Source: Nemopilema nomurai
Taxonomy: Eukaryota > Cnidaria > Scyphozoa > Rhizostomeae > Rhizostomatidae
DNA length: 64,000 nucleotides
Direction of reading: 5' to 3'
NCBI GenBank assembly: GCA_003864495.1
Contig: ML133365.1
Location: 2,487,856-2,551,855 of the forward strand
Of the stretch, positions 37,501 through 49,500 are shown piece after piece (position 1 is the first letter of the stretch; every line of letters begins with the position of its first letter). The translations under genes were made by a program, and so were the position numbers. The notes under the pieces are model-generated. The model was not told the origin of the DNA and made no database searches. It was given only the letters and a program-made list of their open reading frames with translations.

Positions 37501-40500
37501 AGGAATGTGTCCGCCGAGCACAAGACAGGAACGTGGGACGTGGTGAACAGGCAAAGCACAAGCAGTCAACCAAATGGCTGAATGACTTATGATGAGTCTA
37601 GAGCCCACCTGCAAAGATACGGCGGGCGACGCCTACAACAAGTTCCTATGTGCGCAACGCGAATGCAACCATTTGTTGAAACAAGATTTCACATTCTGCG
37701 AACTTGAGAAGAAGCGTGGGTCTATAAAACTTGGCAATTGATAGTAGATCAATACCTGACAAGTAGATACATACCTAACTAGTAGATACATAACTAACTA
37801 GTAGATACATACCTAACTAGTAGATACATACCTAACTAGCAGATACATAACTAACTAGTAGATACATAACTAACTAGTAGATACATAACTAACTAGTAGA
37901 TACATACCTAACTAGTAGATACATAACTAACTAGTAGATACATACCTAACGTAGATACATAACTAACTAGTAGATACATAACTAACTAGTAGATACATAC
38001 CTAACTAGTAGATACATACCTGACTAGTAGATACATAACTAACTAGTAGATACATACCTGACTAGTAGATACATACCTAACTAGTAGATACATACCTAAC
38101 TAGTAGATACATACCTAACTAGTAGATACATAACTAACTAGTAGATACATACCTAACTAGTAGATACATAACTAACTAGTAGATACATACCTAACTAGTA
38201 GATACATAACTAACTAGTAGATACATACCTAACTAGTAGATACATACCTAACTAGCAGATACATACCTAACTAGTAGATACATACCTAACTAGTAGATAC
38301 ATACCTAACTAGTAGATACATACCTAACTAGTAGATACATACCTAACTAGTAGATACATACCTAACTAGTAGATACATACCTAACTAGTAGATACATAAC
38401 TAACTAGTAGATACATACCTAACTAGTAGATACATACCTAACTAGTAGATACATACCTAACTATCTACGCCCTTCAACAACAAATGTGCAAAACCAGATT
38501 AAAACCAGATATGCCCTGGTCAAAATGTGTTATAAGGTCAAATAATAACAATTTTACCTCGAGCCTTTGCAAAATTTCTTTCAATGGCAAGTGCTCCTCT
38601 TCTCCCCCAATGTATGTTGTTTTTGGAAGCTGAAACGTTTTGTCTAGGTCTTGTTCAGCTAAAATAAAGTGAACATGATAAATGCTTTCCGCAGGTTATC
38701 AATTAATTAGCTCTTTACAGAATAATTAATGCTGAAAACACACCTATATATCATTCTGCTTTATTGAATGAGAAAAGCAACCTGCAAAAGCCCCAAGGAG
38801 TTTATGACAGATTGCCATGAGAGGTATCTTGCACAGCACCAAAGCCAATAAGGAGCTTTTGTCAATAAGAAAGCAGTATTTAGCACATCATCCTTATAGC
38901 ACATCATCCTTATTGCACATCATCCTTATAGCACATCATCCTTATAGCACATCATCCTTATAGCACATCATCCTTTTAGCACATCATCCTTATAGCACAT
39001 CATCCTTGTAGCACATCATCCTTATAGCACATCATCCTTATAGCACATCATCCTTATAGCACATCATCCTTATAGCACATCATCCTTATAGCACATCATC
39101 CTTATAGCACATCATCCTTATAGCACATCATCCTTATAGCACATCATCCTTATAGCACATCATCCTTATAGCACATCATCCTTATAGCACATCATCCTTA
39201 TAGCACATCATCCTTATAGCACATCATCCTTATAGCACATCATCCTTATAGCACATCATCCTTATAGCACATCATCCTTATAGCACATCATCCTTATAGC
39301 ACATCATCCTTATAGCACATCATCCTTATAGCACATCTAAGCACGTTGGACTAAAACCAATGTCTCCTTTGGATTTTCCAATCTATTTCAAGCCGAAATG
39401 GTCCGTTTAATTCGGACACCGTCGTACATTTTTCTCCAGTCCCTTCAGGTACAAAGCACCGCTAAAATCGGACAATCTTGAATTTCAAACGTCAAAACTT
39501 CGAACGTTTGAAGCTGCATTGTATTGGTGTTCAAATTTAAACTTTATTTTCAAAAATGGTGTCAAAGCGGTAGCAGCAAACTAGAATCATTGCAAAAATA
39601 TTAAATATAGAAGGAAATTGATAAAGGAGTGAAATATGCCCCAGCTATTCGCGATTATAATGTACCAAAACAAACATTGTACGGTTGGATGAAGGATAAA
39701 AAGGAAATATACGAAGAGGTGGAAGCTAGCCGTGTTGCAAACAACCGGCAAAGACTGAGGACTGCTTCGTTCGAAGATTTGGATACGGCTTGTTACAAAT
39801 GATTCTTGAATGCTCCACATCAAAACATCCCTCTATCGTGGCTTATATTCAAAGCTAAAGCCTTGTATTTTGCCAAATAATGGGGTATAGATAACTTTCA
39901 GGCGTCGAATGGATGGTTAGATAGGTGGAAGAAAAGATTCAATGTTTCATTTAAAACGAATTCCGGGAAGAACTGTATCTATTATTCATGTTTGCAAAGC
40001 TATTGTTCTAATATGTCAACAAACTTCACTTGTCCCTTGAAAATTAGTTTACATAGTATTCCCATTCCAAGACCATGGCCCAAATAAACAGCTTTTTCGC
40101 TTGTAATAACAACTTCACAATTTGTGTTTTCCATTTTGCGACAATAAAAAACTGTTTGGCAGAAACGACCAGTCTTCACTGTACCAATGGAGACCAAATG
40201 TTTCGGTACATATGGTAACCCATTACGAATAATTCTATCTGATATTCTGTTTTTCTCTGATAAAAGGAATGAGTAGGTCGAAGGTTTTTGCCAATTTTCC
40301 ATTTCAATTTTCCGTCTATGCATTTACAAAAAGGAAAATTTGAGAATGTTTTATTACAAAGGTTTGAAATTCAAATTGTGCAAAAGCTAAGGTATGGCCA
40401 CTGGTCAAAGTCCCTGCGTTATTATCTCAGAAATCGTAAACGGATTTGGGTTTGCTTGCCCAACTATCAGATAGTAAGAGAGTTCACTTTATTTGGAGTA

Positions 40501-43500
40501 TTTTCTCTACAGGTGAAGGCAATGATGTTACGGAAGAGATGACTGCCCTATGGAAAGAAACCGTATTACCCACAATTTCATCAAACTATCAGCCTCAAAA
40601 CATATTCAATGCTGATGAGCCTAGGCTTAGGCTATTCAAGCTTTTCCGATAAATATTTTAATATAATGCCATTTGACAAAAACATGCATAAACTAAAAGC
40701 GTGATATTCAGCTGTAAGTATTTAAAACATCGTGAAGCCAGACTGCGCGGAATAAATAAGAACGTTGGTTTCAAAATACACCCGGGCGAAAAAGGCCTTG
40801 CAAATTGATTTTGCGTGAGGTTTGCCTCTTAGGTATTTGCCTGCAATAACCTTCTCTCTGTTGATGTTTTTTGGTGAAAGGCATAAGTCAAGATCATGGT
40901 TCGGCCCAAATATTCAATCTCAAGAAGGGTTTAGTCCAGAGGTCTCAGACTCGCGGCCCACGTGAGGATAATTTGCGGGCCCCGTCTTGATATTAAAGAT
41001 ATGTTAGTGACAAGAAAAAGCGGAAATAGTTTTGCATACTTAAAGTATGGAGTACGAACAATACGAGATGAGAGAGCCAGCCAGGTTGCCACTCTTAAAA
41101 CACGTCTAGTGCCGCAAAGGACTTGTTCACGCTCACGTTTTATCAGCGCTTTTCTTGTGGAAATCCTGATGCGGCCCAGCCTCACCCAGACTCTGTCTCC
41201 AGCGGCCCCCAGGGAAATTGAGTTTGAGACCCCTGGTTTAGTCCAAACAACTATGAATATGTCTCTAACGACCAGCAATCTCCTAAGTCGCTTTTTAACT
41301 ATGCTATGCTCAAACGTGTTTTTGCGCCCGCTGCTTAACCACTGTTCAATTTTGGTCCTATTGTCATATCTGCTTTGGACTCAAAAGAAACGTTTCACGT
41401 ACAATCTCTGCCAAAAGTAGTTGGAACACCGTGAGATTTTTTTTATTTTGCGACCCCCGTTCTATTTCCGTCTCTCCTTGGTAGCTGCAACCCCCTTGCC
41501 CCCTTAAACAATGTTGCATCTTTAGAGGAAGACCATAGGTACATGGGAATACTTCACTTTTGTTTTTAGGATTATTCACTTTTGCGCTACACAACATTGT
41601 TTGCGGGGCGAGGGGATTTGGCAATTTGCGTGATGCGTAAATTGGGGCAAGTGTTCCAAGACTTTTGGCAGAGATTGTAGGTAGGTGAGGATGATTTCGC
41701 TTGTCTGTGCTATTTCTTTCATCAAAACATTAGCGAAACTAAAACCCTTTCAACTGGTGCAAGTTAATTTTCGGTGCTTGGATACTGTACAGAGCCAGAT
41801 ACTTGCATAATTAAGTATGAATTCAACAGAGGTCAACTGGTAGCTGCAGTTGTATCAAATAGAATTGAGATAAATAATTCAAGTACTAACACAATCCCCA
41901 GTGGGCTGGAATAAGTTCCTCTGGGATGGTTGCGTCTAGATCTGCATTGTTGATGCCAAGTGGATCTAGATTGGCAACATTGTGTCCTCTAATCTGCAAG
42001 TAGAAAATAGAGACGTCCTTACAATAAAGAGGCCAATTGACAATCAATAAAAGTGACTGACTGTTTTGATCCAAGGCGTTATTCTTGCAAGTACATTGAA
42101 TCAGCTAGATTTGAGAAACGTAAGACCATTGGTAACTTAATTTTAGGGCAACAACTAGTGTATGAATCCCGTTTTGAATGAAAGTCAAAAGAGAGATGAT
42201 TTTTAAAGCAATTTCAAGGTTTCTGTTAGCAAGTGTGGGTATTCTCAATTTTTTAGAGAAATAGAACATTAGAAATATTAGAAATCATAAGAGCCGAGAA
42301 CAAATCAAAAGATGCTTTAGATACATAATTTGAATCCAGCAAGCTTTATGATAAACTTAAGTCATATCCATAAACACCACAAAATAATATTCCCAGGGTA
42401 AGCCTTTGGTTGCATAACAGGTGCTAATAGTAAGCGAATAATAAAAAATACAAAGTCTAGAAATAGTATAACCTTCTTTCGGCTGCAACTTTCATAATTC
42501 AAACCTTCCTCATAACCAACTCAAAAAAATTTTCTTCATAACTAATTTAATTGTTTATAGAAAAGTTACAAATGAACCTTCCTTAAATATGATATTGAAA
42601 GGCAAAAGCCATCAACTTTTCTGGACTCTGAAATTATACCTGGTAGCTTCGTATTAATGAAAACACAGCCAAGTGATCCTGGATCAGATCGTGGATATCA
42701 ATTTGATCAATATCAACATCTCTTTGTCGTGACTTGCCATTGGCAATAGACACATCTGAAAACGGGATGGCTTTTGGGGCAATTCCAGGAGGGGACTGAT
42801 AAGCAAAACCTGGTCCTAGTCCGCTTGCGTCGTTCTTGAAGAAAACATCCCAAGACTGTGGAGAATAAATGGACGGTGAATAACTTCAACTTGAAAATTT
42901 CAGTGCAGGAAATATCTTTAATTTCTCCTCGTGCAGCAAGTTGAAGTACAAATAAAATACTAATTACAAATAATTGCAAGTTAAAATATACTTATGAATC
43001 AATGACATAAGTGACAATTACATGATATATTGCATGCAAAGACATCCTAGAGATCTCATGTTTGAACAAGTAGTTATGGATATAACACCTCCGTTTCTAG
43101 TACTGTTTTGGATATTTTCTAAAGCTAAAGGATTTTTGCTTTTAAATTCAATTTGATAGTCCTTAATAACTAAACATTTTTCTGGATTGTTACAAAAGCT
43201 GAGCATGCCTAATGATTAATGGCAACAACATTCCTAGGCTTGGGCACTAGATAAATTAATATTTTCATGTTGCTTATATTTGACTTGTAGTGATGAAACT
43301 CTGTGTTCGAATCTAAATGTTACACAATAGATAAGTTCCTATAACCATAGTCCTAAAAAAAGATATCAGTTCTCGTTGGAAAAACATTCAGACGAAAAGT
43401 TCAAAGCAACAGCTTTAGAGCAGGCACGTCAAACGTACGACCAGAGGACCAACCCGGCCCGTCGAATGATTTAATCCGGCCCGGCATAGATTTCTGAGTA

Positions 43501-46500
43501 TGTCAAAAAAGAAACAAGTCTCTAGCTCATCAAAATTTGTGATTTTTTAAATAGATACAAACAAGTTCGCCCCCTGGCATAGAATATGCGGGGTCATATG
43601 CGGCACTGACAAGTTCCAAGCACTTAAGGATTTGAAGATGCATGGCATAACAAATAATGCACCAAAACTTCCAAAAAGAGCCCCTATTTGCTGAACTTAG
43701 GCACCATTTGCAAAATATGAGCCTTCATCTTTTCGATGTTTGGTTTACGTGCTCATTAGTAGTAAATGGGTAGTTTGTGCTCCTCATGCTGGTAAAAGTT
43801 GATTCATGTGAATTGTCCACTTGACCACAAACACATTTTCATGGCCCCACCCATCAAGGCTCCCTACGTCCCATCAAGGCTGTATTATAGTAGTGTATAA
43901 CAATTTACTTCCGCTCCCACTGCAATGTCCTGTAGTTTTGCATAGTTGTTGCCTATGTTTGTAATATTTTGTATGGATATAAAAAATGACTTATCCTGAT
44001 GTAGAAAAGGTTCACATTGCCTTTTTACACCCTTCTGAACCAGCAGTATTGTTTCATTTCCAGACAAAGAGAAGACAACTTATGACTATCTAGTTCAATA
44101 TAGACTGGTAGAATGTATCATTTTGGTTCAGATTTTAAATAACTAAATGAATATTAAAGCATACAACATTCTAAATCTAAATTTATGAAGTAAGCAAAAT
44201 GTTTCCAAGTGTATGGCATACAAAGACTTTCATAAAGCTTAGGCAAAAATGAAGGTGCATTCTTGGAATCCCACTCTGAAATGTTTTCAGGAAAATTCCT
44301 GAAATTCAGAAAAAATGCTTATTGCCTTCCTGTTGCTTCCTTTTTCTTGAAACTGTCCAAAAACAAGAATCGACATTCTTCAACTGTATATCACGCTTCG
44401 ATTACTTAGAAATTAGTTTAATATATATATTGCTTTTCAGACTTGGATTCCCTTTTTCAGTTCAGCTCATATTTCCATTTTTCAGGTGCTATTTTGTTAG
44501 ATACAGGATTCACATCATATATTCTGCCAATTTTAGAATAATTATACTTTCAAAGATAATACTTTCAAAGGAAATGTGGAAGGGTGTGTTTTACTCCCTT
44601 TTTTAATTGTCAGCAGCATGCATACCTTGTTCCACCGAATGGAATGAGAATAATGTGTGAGTTACATTCTGAGGTGTGCATTGTTTGATTATAATGATGA
44701 TGCATTAAGAACCGCAAATGTTATTTGCTTTCATCATAAAGCTAAGTACTGTTCTGCATTTGAAAGCTGATTTAATGTCCCTACAAAGTTGGTGAATGGT
44801 GGCCATAAAATCTGTCCCTATGATGGAAGTTGATTTGGAGGCACTTATTGGTGAAATGGATAGCTTCTCCACTCAAGAACAGCAGAGTGACACAGTCATA
44901 GTATTTGACAGTTAATTATCACCTCTATAAAGTGCCACACCCTTTTCCAGTAAATGTGGGTCAAAAATAGCAAAGCTTTGGAAGCTAATATCCTGGGAAA
45001 AGTTTGAGAACATGGTAATTTTCATTACTCATTACACTAAAGAGATGGACAAAAAGGCTTCTAAATCTGTACAAAAAATGTTTACAGGCCCTGGTTGATT
45101 TGACATTGAGTGACCCATTAGTTGCCAAACTGCCACTCTCAATCAGGCCTTGCCCTAAATAAAATGAAGGTGTTCCTTAAATTGAGCTGCTTGGAAACAC
45201 AAGGTTCTTCTTTCTTACCCCTAAAGGAAGTTTCACATAGCCTCTGCAACAGCTTAGCATTTACAGAAGCCTTTGCGACAAGGAACAATGTCTAATTGTA
45301 AGAAGACTGTAACTTTATTTCGTAGTAAAAAGCTTTGAAGCACATAAGTACCCTACTATTCCTAGTTTAACTACAGGTTGTTTGAAAACTGTCTTACTTG
45401 GGCACTATTGGCAACCTCTGTAAAGCCTTGTACATGCAAGTATTACTGATCAGTGGTGCAGCCCGGGCCAGTGGCCTCCCTATAGAATCTGGCAAAAAGG
45501 GCCCCATTCTAGGATTATGAGGTCTTACAGTATACCATTATGAATGATAAACGGCATGGATGACATCAAAACTGAGTTTGAATATATTATCATTGCGTGT
45601 GATTATAGAAAGGATTGGGTTAAAATTAAATTGTGATGTTTCCAATTTGAGTATGACTTGTGTAGGTTATGGAAGGGAAATAGGGATTGGGATCTTTTAA
45701 TATTATGGAATTCTCTGTAATTTCTATTTTTCATAGACCCAGGCGAAGTTTATATCCACAGCATTAGTTGTGGAGTTCACTAAGATTTATGCCTGTGGCG
45801 AGGGTCAAAGCTAGCAACAAAGTAAAAAGCTCAGGTGTTAACTGTTTCTTTCACTCAAGCCATTGCATTAAGATACTGCAATGAGAAATCTAGTTTTAAC
45901 ACGCACGGATAAAGATATCGCCTCATGGAATGTAAAATTGACATAAAAAGGTGTCAAGAAAATGACAAGAATTAGCCAAATTGCAAATAAAGGACCAATA
46001 AACTTTGAGTGGCAAGTGGTTTTCAGAAAAAAAGGTCAAAGTTGTTGCAAAAAGGGGTCAGGACTAATTACTGGTTTCTTGGAATGCAAAGGAAAGAATT
46101 GCAGCTTCTGGTAGCATTTGATTCAACTTCTAGTAGCTTCTGGTAGCATTGGTTTTCGAAATGATAAATCTAGAAGTTTTGTGAAAAATATCGTATATAT
46201 ACATGTATTGAGTCTGAAATACAGACAGCAAACTATTTTTAGTGGATGATTACAAAAATTCAAAGTTACCTTCGTGTTATGATTTAGAGCTATGATTTTC
46301 TTAGCATTCAGACATGAAATTTTTGTACAGCTGTATAGAAAATTAATTTGATCAAAATATCTGCAACCTGGCCCCAACTGTTACCAGAATATCTGATAGT
46401 GATAATAAGAAAGCTAGATCTCCATTTTGAAGCAGTTACCCTGCAATTGGGTAACAGCAAACCATTATTTTTAAATCAAGTTTTGTTGGTTTTTCCAGAA

Positions 46501-49500
46501 CTTTGGCTTGATTTGTCGCTATTACAAGCCTTTTCTATTTTGGGATTTTGGGTCTTTGATAGAAATTTGGACAATCAAATAAGCGTTCAATGAATTCCTC
46601 ATGGGAACCACACCTTGTGCAAAAAGAATCAGTATACTTTCCTTTGTAGTTTGCTATTAGGTCTGCAAACTTTAGTTCATATTTTAGTAGGGATGACACT
46701 TCCTCATACTTCAGATATTCTTTCATTTTAAACTCACTATCCTTTAAAAATCTGCGGTTAGTTTTCTTATTATTTCATCTTTGTTTTTTCACGAAGGTAT
46801 CTTGCACAGAATTACTTAAATCCAAATCAGACCAAATTTTATTATCTAATGTAAAACTTCAATAATAGTACTCTGCCCCCACTTGTAATCAACAGTTTAA
46901 CTTTGCTATTCCAGCTACATATGCTATTGTTTTCTTTGAGTTGATATATTTATATATAAACTCAAATTTTAATATATATATATATATATATAAATTAAAT
47001 ACATATAAATTTAAATTAATATATATATAAACTCAAAGAAAACATTTCGTAAATTGTTTCCATTTTGCTTCATGATCATATATATACATATACAGGATAT
47101 TCAATAATCAGTAACAGTGGCGGACTGGCTCAGAATTTTTAACCAGCCATGAAGAACTGAGAGGGGCCCAGGTGGGTGTGGTCTGAAAATGGAGGCGTGG
47201 TCAAGTGAACACTTCATCAAAATTGGTCAATTTCTAAGCGAAAGGGAAACGATTTTTGAATTTGTTTTCTTTGAGTTTATATATATATTTTTAAATTTAA
47301 ATTTGAGTTTAAATAAATATATAAACTCAAAGAAATCAATTTTGTAAATTGTTTCCCTTTTGCTTCATGATAACTGATTATATATATATACATGTCTAAA
47401 TTTAAATTTGAAAAAAGGATCAAAATATGAAAAGTTGTTAGTTTTCTTTTTATTTTTGTATTCAGCTTCTCAGATATGGTGCCATTTTTCAGGATTGAAC
47501 ACATTGAACTATAGGATACATTGTTTATTTTGTACAGTTGTGAAATCCAAGATGGCCACTGTCAAGAGATATTACTTTGGCAAATTGATCCTACATTTGA
47601 GGAGCCATAACTTTGGAATAAACTGGAGTTATGACATAAAAACTGGCATCTTTTGCTTCTTCTTTGTCAAGAACATGAGAACCAAGTTCTGTTAAAATCT
47701 GAAATGGTGGGCTTCACGCCTGTCCTATTTCTATATGAAGTTACAATTATTGCTCCTTTCTTTTTTCTTTACAATCAGTGCCATTATTCTCAAAACCGTT
47801 CAAAAACAAAAAGAAACTCACAAGGTCAGCTTCATTTATTCTCATTTTATCCACAAAATTGATATTTGCTTGATTTGCCATTGACACTTACTTGAGCTCA
47901 ATTGAAGATACAAATCTTAAACAGCAGAAACCATGCAACAAGATGAAATCAGTGATTATCAAATGACAAATGATGGGAGGTTGCAAGGTTTCTGATAAAT
48001 CATAGATTGTCAGAGTAAAAAACCATGCTAATGCCAGATTCCAGAACAAGGAAGATGTGCACAAGAGCAATTGCTCGCTATTCCAAGTAAGGCCTTTGAG
48101 TTGGTTTCACATTTTATTCAGATTGAACTTATATGTACATAATACTTTTATTCAGTATATATATACTGCTTATCTGGTCACATTGAAAAAACAAATTTGA
48201 AGGGAAATTATCAAGTTTCAGAAGCAGCATAATTTCTGCACCCTTAATAGGTATATATATTTTAAGGTTTCTCAAAATTTACAATTTCAGAAAACACCAA
48301 ACATTATCCCATGGCAGGTCATAAACATTTTGATTTGTTGATATTAATGTATATATATATATATATAGCATTTGTTGCATTTTAAATCTTTTTACAAATA
48401 TTTCTACCATGATTAGCATACAGAAGCATATTCAATGCTGTGCTTCTGTTAGCTTTTTCTAAAACCTTAGCTCTTAAAAATTAAGTACATTAACTTACAC
48501 CTTACAGTAAGTAGTAAGAGGATTCTCTGATTTTGGTTGAGGTCAAAGCTTTGTATCTCGCTATCTATGGCACTTTCTCAAAAGTGAATATTGGAGTTGA
48601 AATCTTTATCTTTAACTTAGTTTATACTGGATTCATGTTGTTTGGACGCTTGGTTGCATGTTACTATTTTGAATATTTCTACATTTCTTGAGATCATGGC
48701 AATCAATGGTGAATTTATATTCTGGCAAATTTCTCACATTCATTAAGATTCATGATTCTACAAGAACAGTTTGCTTTGCAGAAACAATATAAACTTGCCA
48801 TTATCAATACAGTTGAATAAAACGAGCAAAGTTTGTAATGTTACCCCCAGTATAGGGTGCCAAAGTATAGGGTTGAGCCTCAGAATAGGGCTTGCAATCA
48901 AAATTAAGTTTTGAAGTACTGCCAATGCTGCCTTGATGCATTGGAGTCACTATGATTTAGATCTATTTAAAGGCATATTTGTTATGTTTTCGAAACATGA
49001 CGTAAGAAAGATTTTGACCCCAGCATTTTTGCTAAAGGCTCCAACGTTACTGGGCTACCCCTGCATTTTTCTGCCACAACAAACTGGAGTTTTGGGGGAA
49101 GAAATCTTTTCACCAACTCATAATGATAAAGTCTCGCATGCGGTTTTGATTTTCAGCTTGCTGTACATAATAAGGCAAAATGATTTGCAGCCTTGACAGT
49201 GTAGCGAAAGGTACATTTTGAGTTTATAAGACAGAGCCAATACAAATCATAAACAAAGCAAGACATTTACACAATTTGGGAAGGAAATTGTTAAAAATAT
49301 TTAGACAGTTTCGATTTTTGCAAAATTTGAATGTAATCCACATGTTTTAAAGCATTACCGCTTGTTGAGAGCCTGTTTAAAACTTGGCTTTTCAATAAAT
49401 CTATCTATCATCGCAACGTTTATGCTCAAGAACAGCATTGGCAGTACTTCAAAACTTAATCTTGATTGACAAACCCTATACTGGGGCTCAACCCATAACT

